A stretch of DNA of 64,000 bases from Pseudonocardiaceae bacterium (GTDB lineage Bacteria; Actinomycetota; Actinomycetes; Mycobacteriales; Pseudonocardiaceae). The stretch lies in the NCBI GenBank assembly GCA_009379815.1, contig WHSY01000003.1, positions 1 through 64,000 of the forward strand, in the 5' to 3' direction. The notes beneath the pieces are model-generated. The model was not told the DNA's origin and did not search any database. It worked only from the letters and a program-made list of their open reading frames with translations. Shown here in pieces: positions 1 through 8,341 of the stretch. The stretch's first letter is position 1, and every line of letters begins with the position of its first letter. Made by a program: the position numbers and the translations under genes.

Positions 1-159
1 AACCCGGTCGGCGCCACGGCGCTGGTGCGGCTCGCGGAGTGCGCCCGCCAGGTCATGGGAACCGCCGCCGACCACCAGGTGCCTGGCGCACGCCTCGGCG
101 TCGCGACGGGGCAGGGCGGGGCGATTCAGTTCTCCACCTGCACGGTGGTCGCGTCATGA
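1..159 (+). CDS. Thiolase / acetyl-CoA acetyltransferase, C-terminal fragment (5' end outside window)
   Basis: Frame 1 is open from the first base to a TGA at 157-159, giving 52 residues. The sequence starts NPVGATALVRLAECARQV and ends in GQGGAIQFSTCTVVAS, which matches the end of thiolase-superfamily proteins (GNPxGATG near the catalytic His, then a Gly-rich segment). Such enzymes cleave or form acyl-CoA carbon-carbon bonds in beta-oxidation or sterol side-chain degradation, and an acyl-CoA dehydrogenase remnant follows. The usual catalytic Cys-Gly pair near the C terminus is not obvious, so it may belong to the SCP-x/lipid-transfer subgroup. The rest of the gene lies upstream of the window. 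Confidence 0.75.
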   Translation, partial: NPVGATALVRLAECARQVMGTAADHQVPGARLGVATGQGGAIQFSTCTVVAS

Positions 160-986
160 CGCGGATGTCCGCGCTCGTGCCTCCTCCGGGGGACCTTGCC
201 CGCACGGGCGCCCCGGCTGCGGGCCGACGTACGCACGTTCTTGGCCGAGATGCGAGCGGCCCGAAGCATGGCGTCCGAAAGTGGATGCGTGGTTGTCGGG
301 CTGGGATTGGCATCGGGATGTCGGAGCCGGACGAGGGCTCGGACTTGGCCGCGGTCCGAACCCGCGCGGAGCGTGTCGATGGTGGGTGGTCGCTGACCGG
401 AACCAAGGTCTGGACCTCCGGAGCGCACCGGGCGCACGCCTTCTTCGCGCTGGCGCGCACCTCGCCGCGCGACGACGCGGACCGCCACGCGGGGCTGTCC
501 CAGTTCATCGTCGAGCTGGACGCGCCGGGCCTGCAGATCCGCCCGATCCCGCTGCTCACCGGCGCGCATCACTTCAACGTGGTCGTGTTCGACCAGGTCT
601 TCGTCCCCGACTCGATGGTGCTGGGCGAGATCGGGGCCGGCTGGCAGCAGGTGACTGGTGAGCTCGCGTTCGAGCGCTCCGGACCGGAGCGCTTCCTGTC
701 GACATTGCCGTTCCTGCAGGCGCTGCTGGCCGAGGTTGTGGGCACCGACCTGGACGCTGGCCGGCAACGTGACCTCGGCGGGTTGATGGCCCGGTTGTGG
801 ACGCTGCGGCGTATGTCGCTTGCCATCGCGGGCGCGCTGGAGTCGGGCGAGGTGCCCGAGCTCGCGGCGGCCGTGGTGAAGGATCTCGGCACCCGGCTAG
901 AGAACGAGGTTGTCGAGACCGCCCGGATGCTGGTGTCTATCCCTGTGGGACGGGCGGGTCATGGTCGCGGAATGAATCGCGCTTAA
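160..986 (+). pseudogene. Acyl-CoA dehydrogenase, decayed (internal deletion, frameshift, truncated C terminus)
   Basis: Residues GIGMSEPDEGSDLAAVRTRA, followed by a segment containing LTGTKVWTSGA, are diagnostic of the acyl-CoA dehydrogenase middle domain (FAD-dependent alpha,beta-dehydrogenation of acyl-CoA). An N-terminal remnant, LRADVRTFLAEMRAA, is visible around 218-262 but in another frame. It runs into the middle domain after only about 20 codons, so roughly 80-100 residues are missing. The reading frame ends after VKDLGTRLENEVVETARML with an unrelated tail, so the C-terminal FAD-binding end is also lost. At least one frameshift, one deletion and one truncation mean it is unlikely to make an active enzyme. 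Confidence 0.75.
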
Positions 987-1386
987 GCGCCGGCCACACC
1001 TGGCGGGCGCCATAGATGCCGTAGTTCTGCTCGTCTTCCCGCTTAGGTGCCGGGGCGTAAGAACTCGACGAGGCGATCGCACAGCCACGCTCACACAGCA
1101 CCGGCAGATCCGGTCGGCGTGTCGCAGCCCGCAAAACATGTGGTCGGCAAGGCGAGCGATGGACCCTCGACCGGCGGAAGGCCCGTCGAGCTTGACGCTT
1201 CCTATACCGGCGGTAGGACAGCACGGCGTCGGGCCAACCTCCGCCAGGAGCCTGAGACACGCACTGATAACCAGACCACTCGAACGGGTTAATAACGGCC
1301 TGTCAACGTCGTCGTTGATAGATTAGTGCCGTCCAACGGCGGCATCTCGTTTGGCATCAATGGTACAAACTAGGAACGGAGTTGCC
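987..1386. other. Intergenic stretch without a recognisable gene
   Basis: No reading frame here resembles a protein. The last part is AT-richer and contains TTAATAACGG and TTGATAGATTAG around 1290-1325, which could hold the promoter of the downstream hydrolase. No hexamer pair is good enough to name. The stretch was searched for a copy of the tRNA-Arg 3' end, as expected at the far boundary of an integrated element, and none was seen. Confidence 0.5.
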
Positions 1387-2664
1387 ATGGCCCGTCTTTT
1401 CAGAACGCTCCGGTTTCGCTCCGGCGTGAGATCGTTACTGTTGGCAGCGCTGCTGCCAGCGCTTGCCGTATCACTCGTCGTCTCCGCATCACCAGCCGTC
1501 CCGGCGTCGGCTGAGTTGGCGGCGGACCGGGCGCCAGGTGCGGCGGACCGGGCGTCGGCTGAGCTGCCGGGCCCGGCGCCAGGTGCGGCGGACCGGGCGT
1601 CGGCTGAGCTGCCGGGCCCGGCGCCAGGTGCGGCGGACCGGGCGCAGGCGGGCCCAACTATTGAGTGCCGCGAAGTGAACATACCGGTTGCGCTGAGCGA
1701 AGGAGCTCCAAAGGATTACACAATCTATGGCGAAATGTGTGCGCCCAACGGAGAGCCTACGCCAACCGTTCAATTGCTGCTGCACGGCGGGACTTACAGC
1801 CACATATATTGGGATTTTCCATACCAGGACGGAAAATACTCATATGTACGACACACTGTTCCGAGGGGCTACACGACACTAGCGATCGACCGGATTGGTG
1901 CTGGGAACAGCTCCCACCCCGTCAGCACGAAAGTGGGTCTTGAATCGAACGCGTTTACTGTGCACCAGATCGTGCAGCGACTACGAACAGACGGACTCGG
2001 CGCAGGGTCGTTCAGCAAGGTGGTGCTGGTCGGACACTCATACGGTTCGTTCACTTCCTGGCTTGAGGCGTCGACCTACCGTGACGTCGACGGGGTCATT
2101 GTGACGGGTGCCCTGCACGAACTCGCACCGGTTGGCGCTGCCTCCATTGCGACCTACCTCTCATGGCCAGCTGCCCTAAACCCAAGGTGGCGGCAGCTGG
2201 ATCCGGGATATCTGACTACTCGTCCAGATACCCGTGCGCCCTTCTTCTACAACACTGAGAATGCGGACCCAGACGTCATCGCCATGGACGAACGTACTAA
2301 AGAGACCGTCACAGCCACGGAGCTGGCAACGTTCCCGCCGAGGATGTATATCCCGACGACCGAAGGAATTCGGGTTCCGGTTTTCTTGGTCGTTGGGCAG
2401 AAAGATGCGGTTTGGTGTGGAACCGGGGGTGCCGACTGTACCTCGGCAGAGGCAGTAGAGGCCAGTGAGAGTCCTCATTATGGACCGGAAACCTGCCTGC
2501 AGACATTCGTCCTGCCGAACTCGGGCCACGACGTGAATCTCCACCTCAACGCCCACGATTGGTACGAGGCAGCCGACCGGTGGACGGACCGCTTTATCGG
2601 TAGCTCGGCCGAGCGAAGCGCCGCCTGTCCTGCTGCGCAGCCCGTTGGGTCCGGAGGAGAGTGA
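1387..2664 (+). CDS. Secreted alpha/beta hydrolase with N-terminal Ala/Pro repeat linker
   Basis: This predicts a 425-residue protein. The ATG at 1387 is chosen over the upstream 1351 ATG because a GGAG at 1378-1381 sits five bases ahead and MARLFRTLRFRSG begins a clear signal peptide (hydrophobic LLLAALLPALAVSLVVSA). A linker of 15-residue repeats follows, then an alpha/beta-hydrolase fold with an oxyanion-type LLLHGGTYS, the nucleophile elbow GHSYGS (Ser) and a C-terminal SGHDVN (His). The likely role is an extracellular esterase or amidase, with unknown substrate. Codon use is AT-richer than the flanking chromosome, as is the second hydrolase at 7087, suggesting horizontal acquisition. The gene stands alone and is followed by a strong hairpin. 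Confidence 0.8.
   Translation: MARLFRTLRFRSGVRSLLLAALLPALAVSLVVSASPAVPASAELAADRAPGAADRASAELPGPAPGAADRASAELPGPAPGAADRAQAGPTIECREVNIPVALSEGAPKDYTIYGEMCAPNGEPTPTVQLLLHGGTYSHIYWDFPYQDGKYSYVRHTVPRGYTTLAIDRIGAGNSSHPVSTKVGLESNAFTVHQIVQRLRTDGLGAGSFSKVVLVGHSYGSFTSWLEASTYRDVDGVIVTGALHELAPVGAASIATYLSWPAALNPRWRQLDPGYLTTRPDTRAPFFYNTENADPDVIAMDERTKETVTATELATFPPRMYIPTTEGIRVPVFLVVGQKDAVWCGTGGADCTSAEAVEASESPHYGPETCLQTFVLPNSGHDVNLHLNAHDWYEAADRWTDRFIGSSAERSAACPAAQPVGSGGE
1534..1645 (+). repeat. In-frame 45-bp tandem repeat in hydrolase linker
   Basis: Units begin at 1534, 1579 and 1624. The first two are complete and nearly identical and the third is partial. Each encodes 15 residues of the type PGAADRASAELPGPA. 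Because the period is a multiple of three, copy-number change alters linker length without breaking the frame. The segment lies between the signal peptide and the hydrolase domain. Confidence 0.85.
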
Positions 2665-2694
2665 AGAGGTCGATTCGGTCTAAATCGGCCTGAA

Positions 2695-2739
2695 CTAGGG
2701 GACCGTCATCGCAGTCATTCCGCGGTGGGGGTCCCCTAG
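2695..2739. terminator. Perfect 10-bp inverted repeat after the hydrolase
   Basis: CTAGGGGACC at 2695-2704 is repeated inverted as GGTCCCCTAG at 2730-2739, with a 25-base loop. It begins 31 bases after the hydrolase stop and is palindromic, so it could terminate transcription from either side. There is no U-tract, as is common in actinobacteria. The long loop leaves an operator as an alternative. Confidence 0.5.
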
Positions 2740-2942
2740 CTGTACTGCTCCGTCAGGGCGAGGCGGCCGTCGAGCGGGTGCTCGCGGTCATGTGGCGTCG
2801 CGGCTACCAGCGGATCACTGACGAGCTGCTGCCGCCGGATTCCCGCGCCGTACAGGCTAGGGCCGTTGTGTGCGCAGTCTGTACACCCGGCCCTGCCGGG
2901 GCTGCGGGCACCGTCGTACCGTGGGCGTCGAGGTGATCGCAG

Positions 2943-4132
2943 GTGACCGAGCCGACGACTGCCGACGTTGGGCGTCGGGTGCGCCAGCTCAGGCAGGCGC
3001 GCCGTAAGTCGCTCAAGGTCACCGCGGACCTGGCCGGTATCTCACCCGGCTACCTGTCCCGACTCGAGGCCGGGCAACGCGCGCTCGACCGCCGTTCGCT
3101 GATCGTCGCACTGGCCGGGGCGTTGGAAGTGGCGCCGTCGGAGTTGACCGAGGTGACGTTGCCGGTGGCTGGCGACACCGCAACCGACACCGCGATCGAC
3201 CGGGTGCGGCGGGCGCTGCTGACGGTCGGGATGGGCCGAACGCCGGCCGAGGCGCCGCCGGTCGAGGTGCTGCGAGACCGGGTAGCGGCGGTGCTCGACG
3301 CGCAGCAGGCGTGCCGTCACGACGACGTTGGAGCTGCACTGCCCGCGCTGGTGGTCGATCTGCACGCCGCGCTCTCAGTGGGACGCGATGACGCCGAGTT
3401 GTTGCGGCTCGCGGCGCTACTGCACGTGCAGGGCACGCAAGCGTGGCTGCGTGACGTCGGGGCGCCCCTCGACCTCGGATGGTCGGCTGCGACGCTGGCG
3501 CAAGACGCCGCGGAACGGCTCGACGAGCCGCAGACCCTCGGGGTGGCGATCTTCGGTACCACACACGGACTGATGGGGGCCGGGGCGTTCGACCTCGCGG
3601 GCGAGCAGCTCGGGCGCGCCGACGTCGGCACCGCGGACGGCGCTGCTGCGCAGGTGACGGGGATGCTGGCGTTCACGGCGTCGCTGCTGGCCGCCGCTCG
3701 CCGGGACCGCGCCGAGGTGCGCCCGCCGCTGGACGTCGCGACCGAGCTCGCGGAACGTACCGGGGAAGGTAACGCGGCGTGGTTCGGGTTCGGCCCGACC
3801 AACGTCGGGGTGTGGCGGATGGCGGTTGCGCTCGAATCGGGCGACCACCCGGAGGCGGCGAGGGTCGCCGAGACACTCGACCCGCGGCTGATCCCGTCGC
3901 CGCAGCGCCGGGCGGCTTACTGGGGCGACTACGGGCGCGCGCTGGCACGGTCCGTGGCCGCCGGGATGACGCGGTGCTGGCGCTGCGACGCGCCGAGCGA
4001 ATCTCCCCGGCGAGGGTGCATCGGCACCCGTTCACCCGCGCGACCGTCTCGGAGCTGTTGACTCGGGCGCACCGTGACGCCGCGGGGCGGGAGCTGCGCG
4101 GGATGGCGTACCGGGCTGGTCTGCCGGTGTAG
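2943..4132 (+). pseudogene. XRE-family transcriptional regulator, frameshifted near 3950
   Basis: The GTG start at 2943 has a GAGG about ten bases upstream. Residues 8-60 form an XRE/Cro-type helix-turn-helix (VRQLRQARRKSLKVTADLAG, then SPGYLSRLEAGQRALDRRSL), followed by an alpha-helical TPR-like sensor of about 300 residues. In the starting frame the protein ends in a meaningless Arg/Ser tail after YGRALARS. In the +2 frame the natural C terminus (DDAVLALRRAERISPARVHR ... ELRGMAYRAGLPV) resumes and stops at 4132, so a single-base indel lies around 3945-3960. Corrected length is about 396 residues. Such regulators often control plasmid or ICE functions in actinomycetes. It may be inactive, or the sequence may contain an error. 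Confidence 0.75.
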
Positions 4133-4198
4133 CCCGGCTGGGCGACACGTGCCAGCCTGGCAACGTCTCGCGGGGGACCGTTCTTAGCGTCCGCGGTC

Positions 4199-4372
4199 GT
4201 GATCGTTGACGCGCTCGTGCCGTTCGGTGCCCCGGCGCTGATCCTGCTCGTCGCCCTGCTCGTGACGTGGGCGGCCCGCCGTGATGCTCGCCGCGGCCGC
4301 AGACGGGACCGGCGGCGCGGTCGCGGCGGCAGACACCGCGCGTTCGTCCTCGGACCGGTGAGCGCGTCGTGA
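4199..4372 (+). CDS. Small single-pass membrane protein with basic tail
   Basis: This is a 57-codon frame from GTG 4199 to TGA 4370-4372. Residues 6-25 (VPFGAPALILLVALLVTW) form one transmembrane helix, and the following stretch is extremely Arg-rich, predicting a cytoplasmic positively charged tail. It follows the broken XRE regulator and precedes a hypothetical gene on the same strand, so it may belong to that small operon. No family is recognised. The composition fits a real membrane peptide better than a random high-GC frame, but the evidence is modest. Confidence 0.4.
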   Translation: MIVDALVPFGAPALILLVALLVTWAARRDARRGRRRDRRRGRGGRHRAFVLGPVSAS

Positions 4373-4427
4373 GCGGCCCGAGCTACGCGGCGACGCCGTA
4401 CTTCGCGCGGATGACGGCGGCGAACGG

Positions 4428-4718
4428 GTGGCGCGCCAACTCGTGTGCGACCGCCAGGGGCAGGCCGACGTGATCCTCGCCGTGCGCGTCGGCCCGATGT
4501 GGACGGATGCCGTGGTGATCGAATCCGAACAGCGGTGCGTCGCGGCGCGGGTCCGCACCAGCGACGACCCGACGGCGCTCGTGGTGCCCGGCGAGTCTGG
4601 CCGTCCGGCCGTGTGGCGCCGCGACGGGCGGTGCGTCGACGTCCTCGCCGAACTGTTCGAGCTGCCCGCCCCGGGCGTCGGGCCCGTCGGCCTCGGCGGG
4701 TGGGGCGGCCCGCCCTGA
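4428..4718 (+). CDS. Hypothetical protein, 96 aa
   Basis: GTG start at 4428. The residues read like a folded soluble domain (DVILAVRVGPMWTDAVVIES, then RVRTSDDPTALVV), ending in a Gly/Pro tail. I do not recognise a family. The frame is open back to a stop at 4359 with no better start. It overlaps nothing and lies 56 bases after the small membrane protein, so the two could be co-transcribed. Confidence 0.4.
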   Translation: MARQLVCDRQGQADVILAVRVGPMWTDAVVIESEQRCVAARVRTSDDPTALVVPGESGRPAVWRRDGRCVDVLAELFELPAPGVGPVGLGGWGGPP

Positions 4719-4988
4719 GACCCGGCCGGCCGCCGGTTGAGCGACTGCCCTCGCCCCTCGCAGTCCCCGCGTTCCCGGTGGTCGGCCGGCACCAAATCCG
4801 TAACACTGCCGCGCTTCTTGTTACACCGCTGGTCACCGACGTGCGTGTGCCCCGGCCACCCGCCAGGAGTGGGGCGGAAGACCGGGGCAAAACGCTCGCT
4901 CGGTGCCGGGGGACGGTGACCACAGCGAACAGCGAGTCGGCGAGGTAGGCGGCCTTGGTGATCGGGCCGGTGACCAGGCTGCGGACCG

Positions 4989-5459
4989 GCGTCGCCACGT
5001 TGGCCGAGGCGAGGATGCGGCCGGCCTCAAGGTAGCTGGCGGAGGCTCCGCCTTCAGCCGCGGCGCGGATCCGGCGGGCGATCCGCGGGATGACGTAGTG
5101 GTCGAGCTGGTCGAGGTCGACCCAGGCCCAGCGGTCGAGCTCGTTAGTAGCGAGCTGGATCCGGTGCTCGTCCTCGCCGAGGGCGCCGCAGTCGAAGGGG
5201 AAGAGGAGCTTGTCGCCTTCGCGTTCGTGGGGTGCCCAGTCGATGGAGATGAGTCGTTGGGGCTGGAGGTCGAGGCCAAGTTCTTCGGCGACCTCGCGGC
5301 GGCAGGCGGCGGCGGGGGGGATTCGCCGCGTTCGACGTAGCCGCCGGGGATGTCCCAGGTGTTTGTAGGTGGGGTGGACGAGCAGCACGCGGCCGGTGTC
5401 GTCGAGGAACAGGGCGCCGGCGGCGACGCGTGGGGTGGCGAAGGTGCTGCTCGGGCCAC
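4989..5459 (-). pseudogene. Nudix hydrolase, degraded duplicate (copy 1)
   Basis: This matches the intact Nudix gene at 8342-8818 closely (FATPRVAAGALFLDDTGRVL, then AACRREVAEELGLDLQPQRL). Three lesions separate it from that copy. The start-codon region is altered by a small deletion near 5455. Two bases are missing near 5361, and two extra G are present in the G tract near 5315-5322. The -2 and +2 changes cancel, so the frame reopens, but the residues between them are garbled and the first half of the Nudix box (GGYVERGES in copy 2) is destroyed. The natural stop is also gone and the frame runs on past 4989. It should be catalytically dead. Confidence 0.8.
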
Positions 5460-5483
5460 GCCCCCGAGGGTACGAGCAGATGC

Positions 5484-5678
5484 TCAGACGAGGTGGAGTC
5501 GGCGGGCGAGCTCGTCGAGGGGCACGCTGCGGGGCCCGCGGTGGTTGCGCAGCCAGGACAGCACCAGCTGGCGGCTGATCGCATGGTGCTTGATCTGCTC
5601 GGGGGCGAGGCGCTCGGCGTCGAGCAGGGCTTGGAGGGCGTCCTCGCGGCGGTTGCGGGCGGTGTAGGCGCGGGCGGT
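5484..5678 (-). pseudogene. C-terminal fragment of an XRE-family regulator (copy 1)
   Basis: About 62 codons (AYTARNRREDALQALLDAER through PLDELARRLHLV and stop) are nearly identical to the end of the regulator at 8842-10069. Homology stops abruptly near 5680, where unrelated sequence leading to the DUF4153-like fragment begins. The body and helix-turn-helix are missing. The fragment lies just upstream of Nudix copy 1 in the same order and spacing as the intact pair, so the regulator-Nudix unit was duplicated and then cut. Confidence 0.8.
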
Positions 5679-5830
5679 TCTGCAAACCCAGGACGTCGAC
5701 GAGGCGCTGGCACTTGCCGCGGACGTGTACTTTCCGCATCGTCTCAGGATGCTGGGCGAGCCCCACCGGTTCGGTATGCGACTGGAGGCGGCCAGTGTCG
5801 GACCGATCGAGGGTGACGGCCGAACCGGCC

Positions 5831-7063
5831 TCAGCGGAGGGTCTGGCCGGGGCACTCCTCCCGGTACTGCCAGTCGTCCGCGTGCGTCTCGATGAACACA
5901 CGTGCCTGTGAGCGGCCGAGGTTCCACTCCAGCCAGTCGTCGCGCTCCCGGCCGTCGAGCTCCAGGGCACACTCGGCTAGGGGCTGGGGCAGCGTGGCGA
6001 TCACGGGGACGGCGTCGGCGGAGAGCTCCCCCAGGTAGTGCCAGTCGACGGTGCCGGTGGCCTGGTACCGGTCGAGGTTCTGCCGGGCGATCCAGGCGTC
6101 GGGGTTGAGGGCGGCCAGGCCGAGCAGCAACACCACGCCGCTGATCAGCCCGAACCGCGGCAGCCACCGTGCCCGCAGCGTGACGCCGGCGGCCATCGTG
6201 ACCAGCACCAGCACTCCCAGCCAGCCCTCGAACACGTCGACGAGCAGGCGCATCCGGGTGAAGCCGTAGGCCTCCTGGTAGAGGTGCATCCGGTACAGCG
6301 CGGAGGCGACGACGACCAGCGTCGACGCGCACAGCAGGCCGAGCGAGACCCGGATCCAGGCCCTGAACATCGACCCGTTGTCCACATAGCACTGTCCCGG
6401 CCGTCCGCGCGCGGCCAGGCCGTCGCGCAGCGTCTCGCGCAGCGCCACCGCGTTCTCGGCGTGCCCCCAGCGGGCGGCCATCACCGCCCGGGAATGATCG
6501 TCGAGGAAGGCGATGAGGATCGCCTTACCGCCGGCCACGATCGGGCCGTGCAGCGCGTCGCCGACCCAGCGGGCGTTGGGCGCCTCGGCCTCGAACCGGC
6601 CGAACACCGCCGGTGGTGTCCCGTCGGGGCGCCACCGGTTCATCCCGAGGGCGGCGAAGTGCCGTTGCAGGGTGCGTGGCGAGGGCGCCCAGCCGGCGTG
6701 CGCGGCCAGCACCACCGCGACCTGCGCGGCGGTCCGCCCGGGCGCCTCGGTCTTAAGCGCCACCGCCAGCTCCAACACCTCCGTCGGGGTCTGCGGCACC
6801 ACCCTGCGCGGCGCCGGGACCAGGGCGGCGAACCCACCGGTCCGGTAGCCGCGGATCCAGCGGTCCAGACTCGCCCTCGACACCCGCACCGGCGCCCCGA
6901 ACGGCCCCGGATGGGTCCGCGCGGCGACCGCGCGGACCAGCCGCCCCCGCTGCTTGGTGCTCAACGCCTGGTCCAACGCATCAGAGATCAGGCCGTAGCG
7001 AAACAGCCCCACCTCCCGGGCCCGGGCCCGCCGCGCCGTGTCCTGTTCGTGTTCTGCGCTCAC
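5831..7063 (-). CDS. Chimeric ORF: truncated DDE transposase fused to DUF4153-like membrane protein tail
   Basis: A 410-residue open frame from GTG 7063. Residues 1-233 are an IS transposase: helix-turn-helix regions (SRASLDRWIRGYRTGGFAAL), a second winged-helix part, then an RNase-H-like core with the first Asp in WVGDALHG and the second in CYVDNGS. The third catalytic acid is missing because the protein switches at about residue 233 (position 6367) to FRAWIRVSLGLL, three hydrophobic helices and ALNPDAWIARQNLDRYQ, typical of the C terminus of DUF4153/DUF4173 membrane proteins. Both partners are truncated, so the frame is probably a junction accident with no transposase activity. Confidence 0.75.
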   Translation of the reverse strand: MSAEHEQDTARRARAREVGLFRYGLISDALDQALSTKQRGRLVRAVAARTHPGPFGAPVRVSRASLDRWIRGYRTGGFAALVPAPRRVVPQTPTEVLELAVALKTEAPGRTAAQVAVVLAAHAGWAPSPRTLQRHFAALGMNRWRPDGTPPAVFGRFEAEAPNARWVGDALHGPIVAGGKAILIAFLDDHSRAVMAARWGHAENAVALRETLRDGLAARGRPGQCYVDNGSMFRAWIRVSLGLLCASTLVVVASALYRMHLYQEAYGFTRMRLLVDVFEGWLGVLVLVTMAAGVTLRARWLPRFGLISGVVLLLGLAALNPDAWIARQNLDRYQATGTVDWHYLGELSADAVPVIATLPQPLAECALELDGRERDDWLEWNLGRSQARVFIETHADDWQYREECPGQTLR

Positions 7064-7090
7064 CGTCGGTGGTCCTTTCGGGTCCGGCCC
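6366..7090 (-). mobile_element. Insertion sequence remnant (rve/DDE type)
   Basis: The DNA encodes the N-terminal two thirds of a DDE transposase read leftward. The left (3') end is lost at the junction near 6367. The right end lies near 7064-7090, just where the neighbouring alpha/beta hydrolase loses its N terminus, so insertion of this element probably truncated that gene. I could not identify terminal inverted repeats or a target duplication. Confidence 0.6.
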
Positions 7091-7890
7091 GCCCGGCGCG
7101 GGGATTCAGGTTCAGGGAACCCGCACATATTTCGAAACAGCAGGTGAAGGCGTTCCACTTCTCTGCATTAATTCAGCGGGAGCGGATAATCGACAATATC
7201 GTCATACGCTCCCGTGGATGGCAGAGCGGGGCTTTAATGTTGTTGGCTCCGGACCTACCAGGTCACGGTAAGCCATATCCGATCAATTGGTCCGCAGTCA
7301 CGAGCCTGCACGTGTACGCGGAATTCCTGTTCGAATTATGCCTCCTATTGGAGCTAGAACGGCCGGTCGTGCTCGGATGCTCTATAGGTGGCGACATAAG
7401 TCTCGATTTTGCTGCCAACCACTCATTGGAGCTTCGGGCCTGTATCTCGCAGGAAGGGGCTGCTCGTACACCGACCTTCCCGGACACAAAGGGGATTATG
7501 GAGCCACATGCGGCTATGGGTGGATGGGAGAGCATCCGCGAATATGCACCAGCAGCTTCGCTCGGTCCAGGCTGCTCGGCAGAACAGGCGGAAGAGCTCG
7601 GCTGGATTCATAAAGGCTGTTCTCAGCGAGTGATGGCAAGTGACCTTATTGGCTGGAATGCGCATGATGTTCGTGACAAGCTGCAAAACATTTCGATTCC
7701 GACGCTGCTGATTCGCGGGACCGCTGACTTCTATGTTCCTGCGGAAATCGTCGACGAGACGGAGCGCGCTATCAAGGGAGCCGAGCAGGTAGTGATGGAT
7801 GGAGTCGGACATTATCCAATGTACGAGCGACCTGTAGAATTTAACGAGTTGGTGCCGGAGTTCCTGCGACGTCACGATGTGATTCAATAA
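7087..7890 (+). pseudogene. Alpha/beta hydrolase, N terminus clipped and one frameshift
   Basis: In one frame the residues GIQVQGTRTYFETAGEGVPL and PWMAERGFNVV form the first strands of an alpha/beta hydrolase. From about 7243 the next frame continues with APDLPGHGKPYPINW. Removing one G near 7242 joins them. The rest is complete: nucleophile elbow GCSIGG, acid in RGTADFYVP and His in GVGHYPMYERP, ending at 7890. No start codon of its own is visible because the IS remnant abuts the 5' end. The DNA is markedly AT-richer than the chromosome, like the hydrolase at 1387, suggesting foreign origin. Confidence 0.75.
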
Positions 7891-8341
7891 GCTGGTTCAA
7901 GGCTTAGGGAGTCGGGATGTTCCGCTCAGGGTGGGGTGCGACCGTGATACTCGGCCGGGCGGCAGGGGCCACGACTGCGGGGCGGTGGAGGAGGTAATGG
8001 TTGGTGCTGAATCTGCTGACCGGATCGGGCGTGTCGGGCGTGGCGGTAGTCCGGATGGTGTTTGCTTGATGTGTTTCGAGTACATCGATTGATGCGATGG
8101 TAGCGGCTGACGGGCCGCGGGCTGCGATTCGTCGAGGTTGACACGGCTGGTGAGCATCAGGCATAGCTGAAGGCCCCAATCCGGGTCGGTACAGGCCGCG
8201 GTGGGCAGCACCGCGGCGTTCTCGGCGGTTGACCGGGAGGAGTTCGCTCCCTCGGGCGACCCGACCCTGGAGGGTGTCCGGGCGCGGCGCGCGGAGCGCG
8301 CGACTGACAGGCGACGTCGGTAGGTGCGGCAGGAGATCCGG
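7891..8341. other. Gene-free stretch between hydrolase remnant and Nudix gene
   Basis: No convincing gene was found. Short open frames occur on both strands but have scrambled composition. Around 8200-8325 a plus-strand frame reads STAAFSAVDREEFAPSGDP and ends in an Arg-rich tail, perhaps the relic of a lost protein. Palindromic GCGCGGCGCGCGGAGCGCGC near 8281-8300 could be a hairpin following the leftward Nudix gene. Confidence 0.35.

Larger units (their letters stand above)
4989..5680. repeat. Diverged duplication of the regulator-end/Nudix unit (partner 8342-9040)
   Basis: The two segments align along their length in the same orientation, including the 24-26 bases between regulator stop and Nudix start. 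They differ by scattered substitutions plus the small indels described for the Nudix pseudogene. Identity was judged by eye. The IS-derived and hydrolase DNA at 5830-7890 lies between the copies. Confidence 0.75.

Noticed and set aside
2790-2936. 49-codon frame MWRRGYQRITDELLPPDSRA ahead of the XRE gene
   Set aside because: There is no ribosome-binding site, the second half is low-complexity Ala/Pro/Gly, and it ends within the XRE leader. More likely promoter DNA.
3673-5970. A 765-codon open frame on the minus strand
   Set aside because: Only the Nudix and regulator-end segments resemble proteins. The remainder is Arg/Pro-rich read-through antisense to the XRE gene, typical of stop-poor high-GC DNA.
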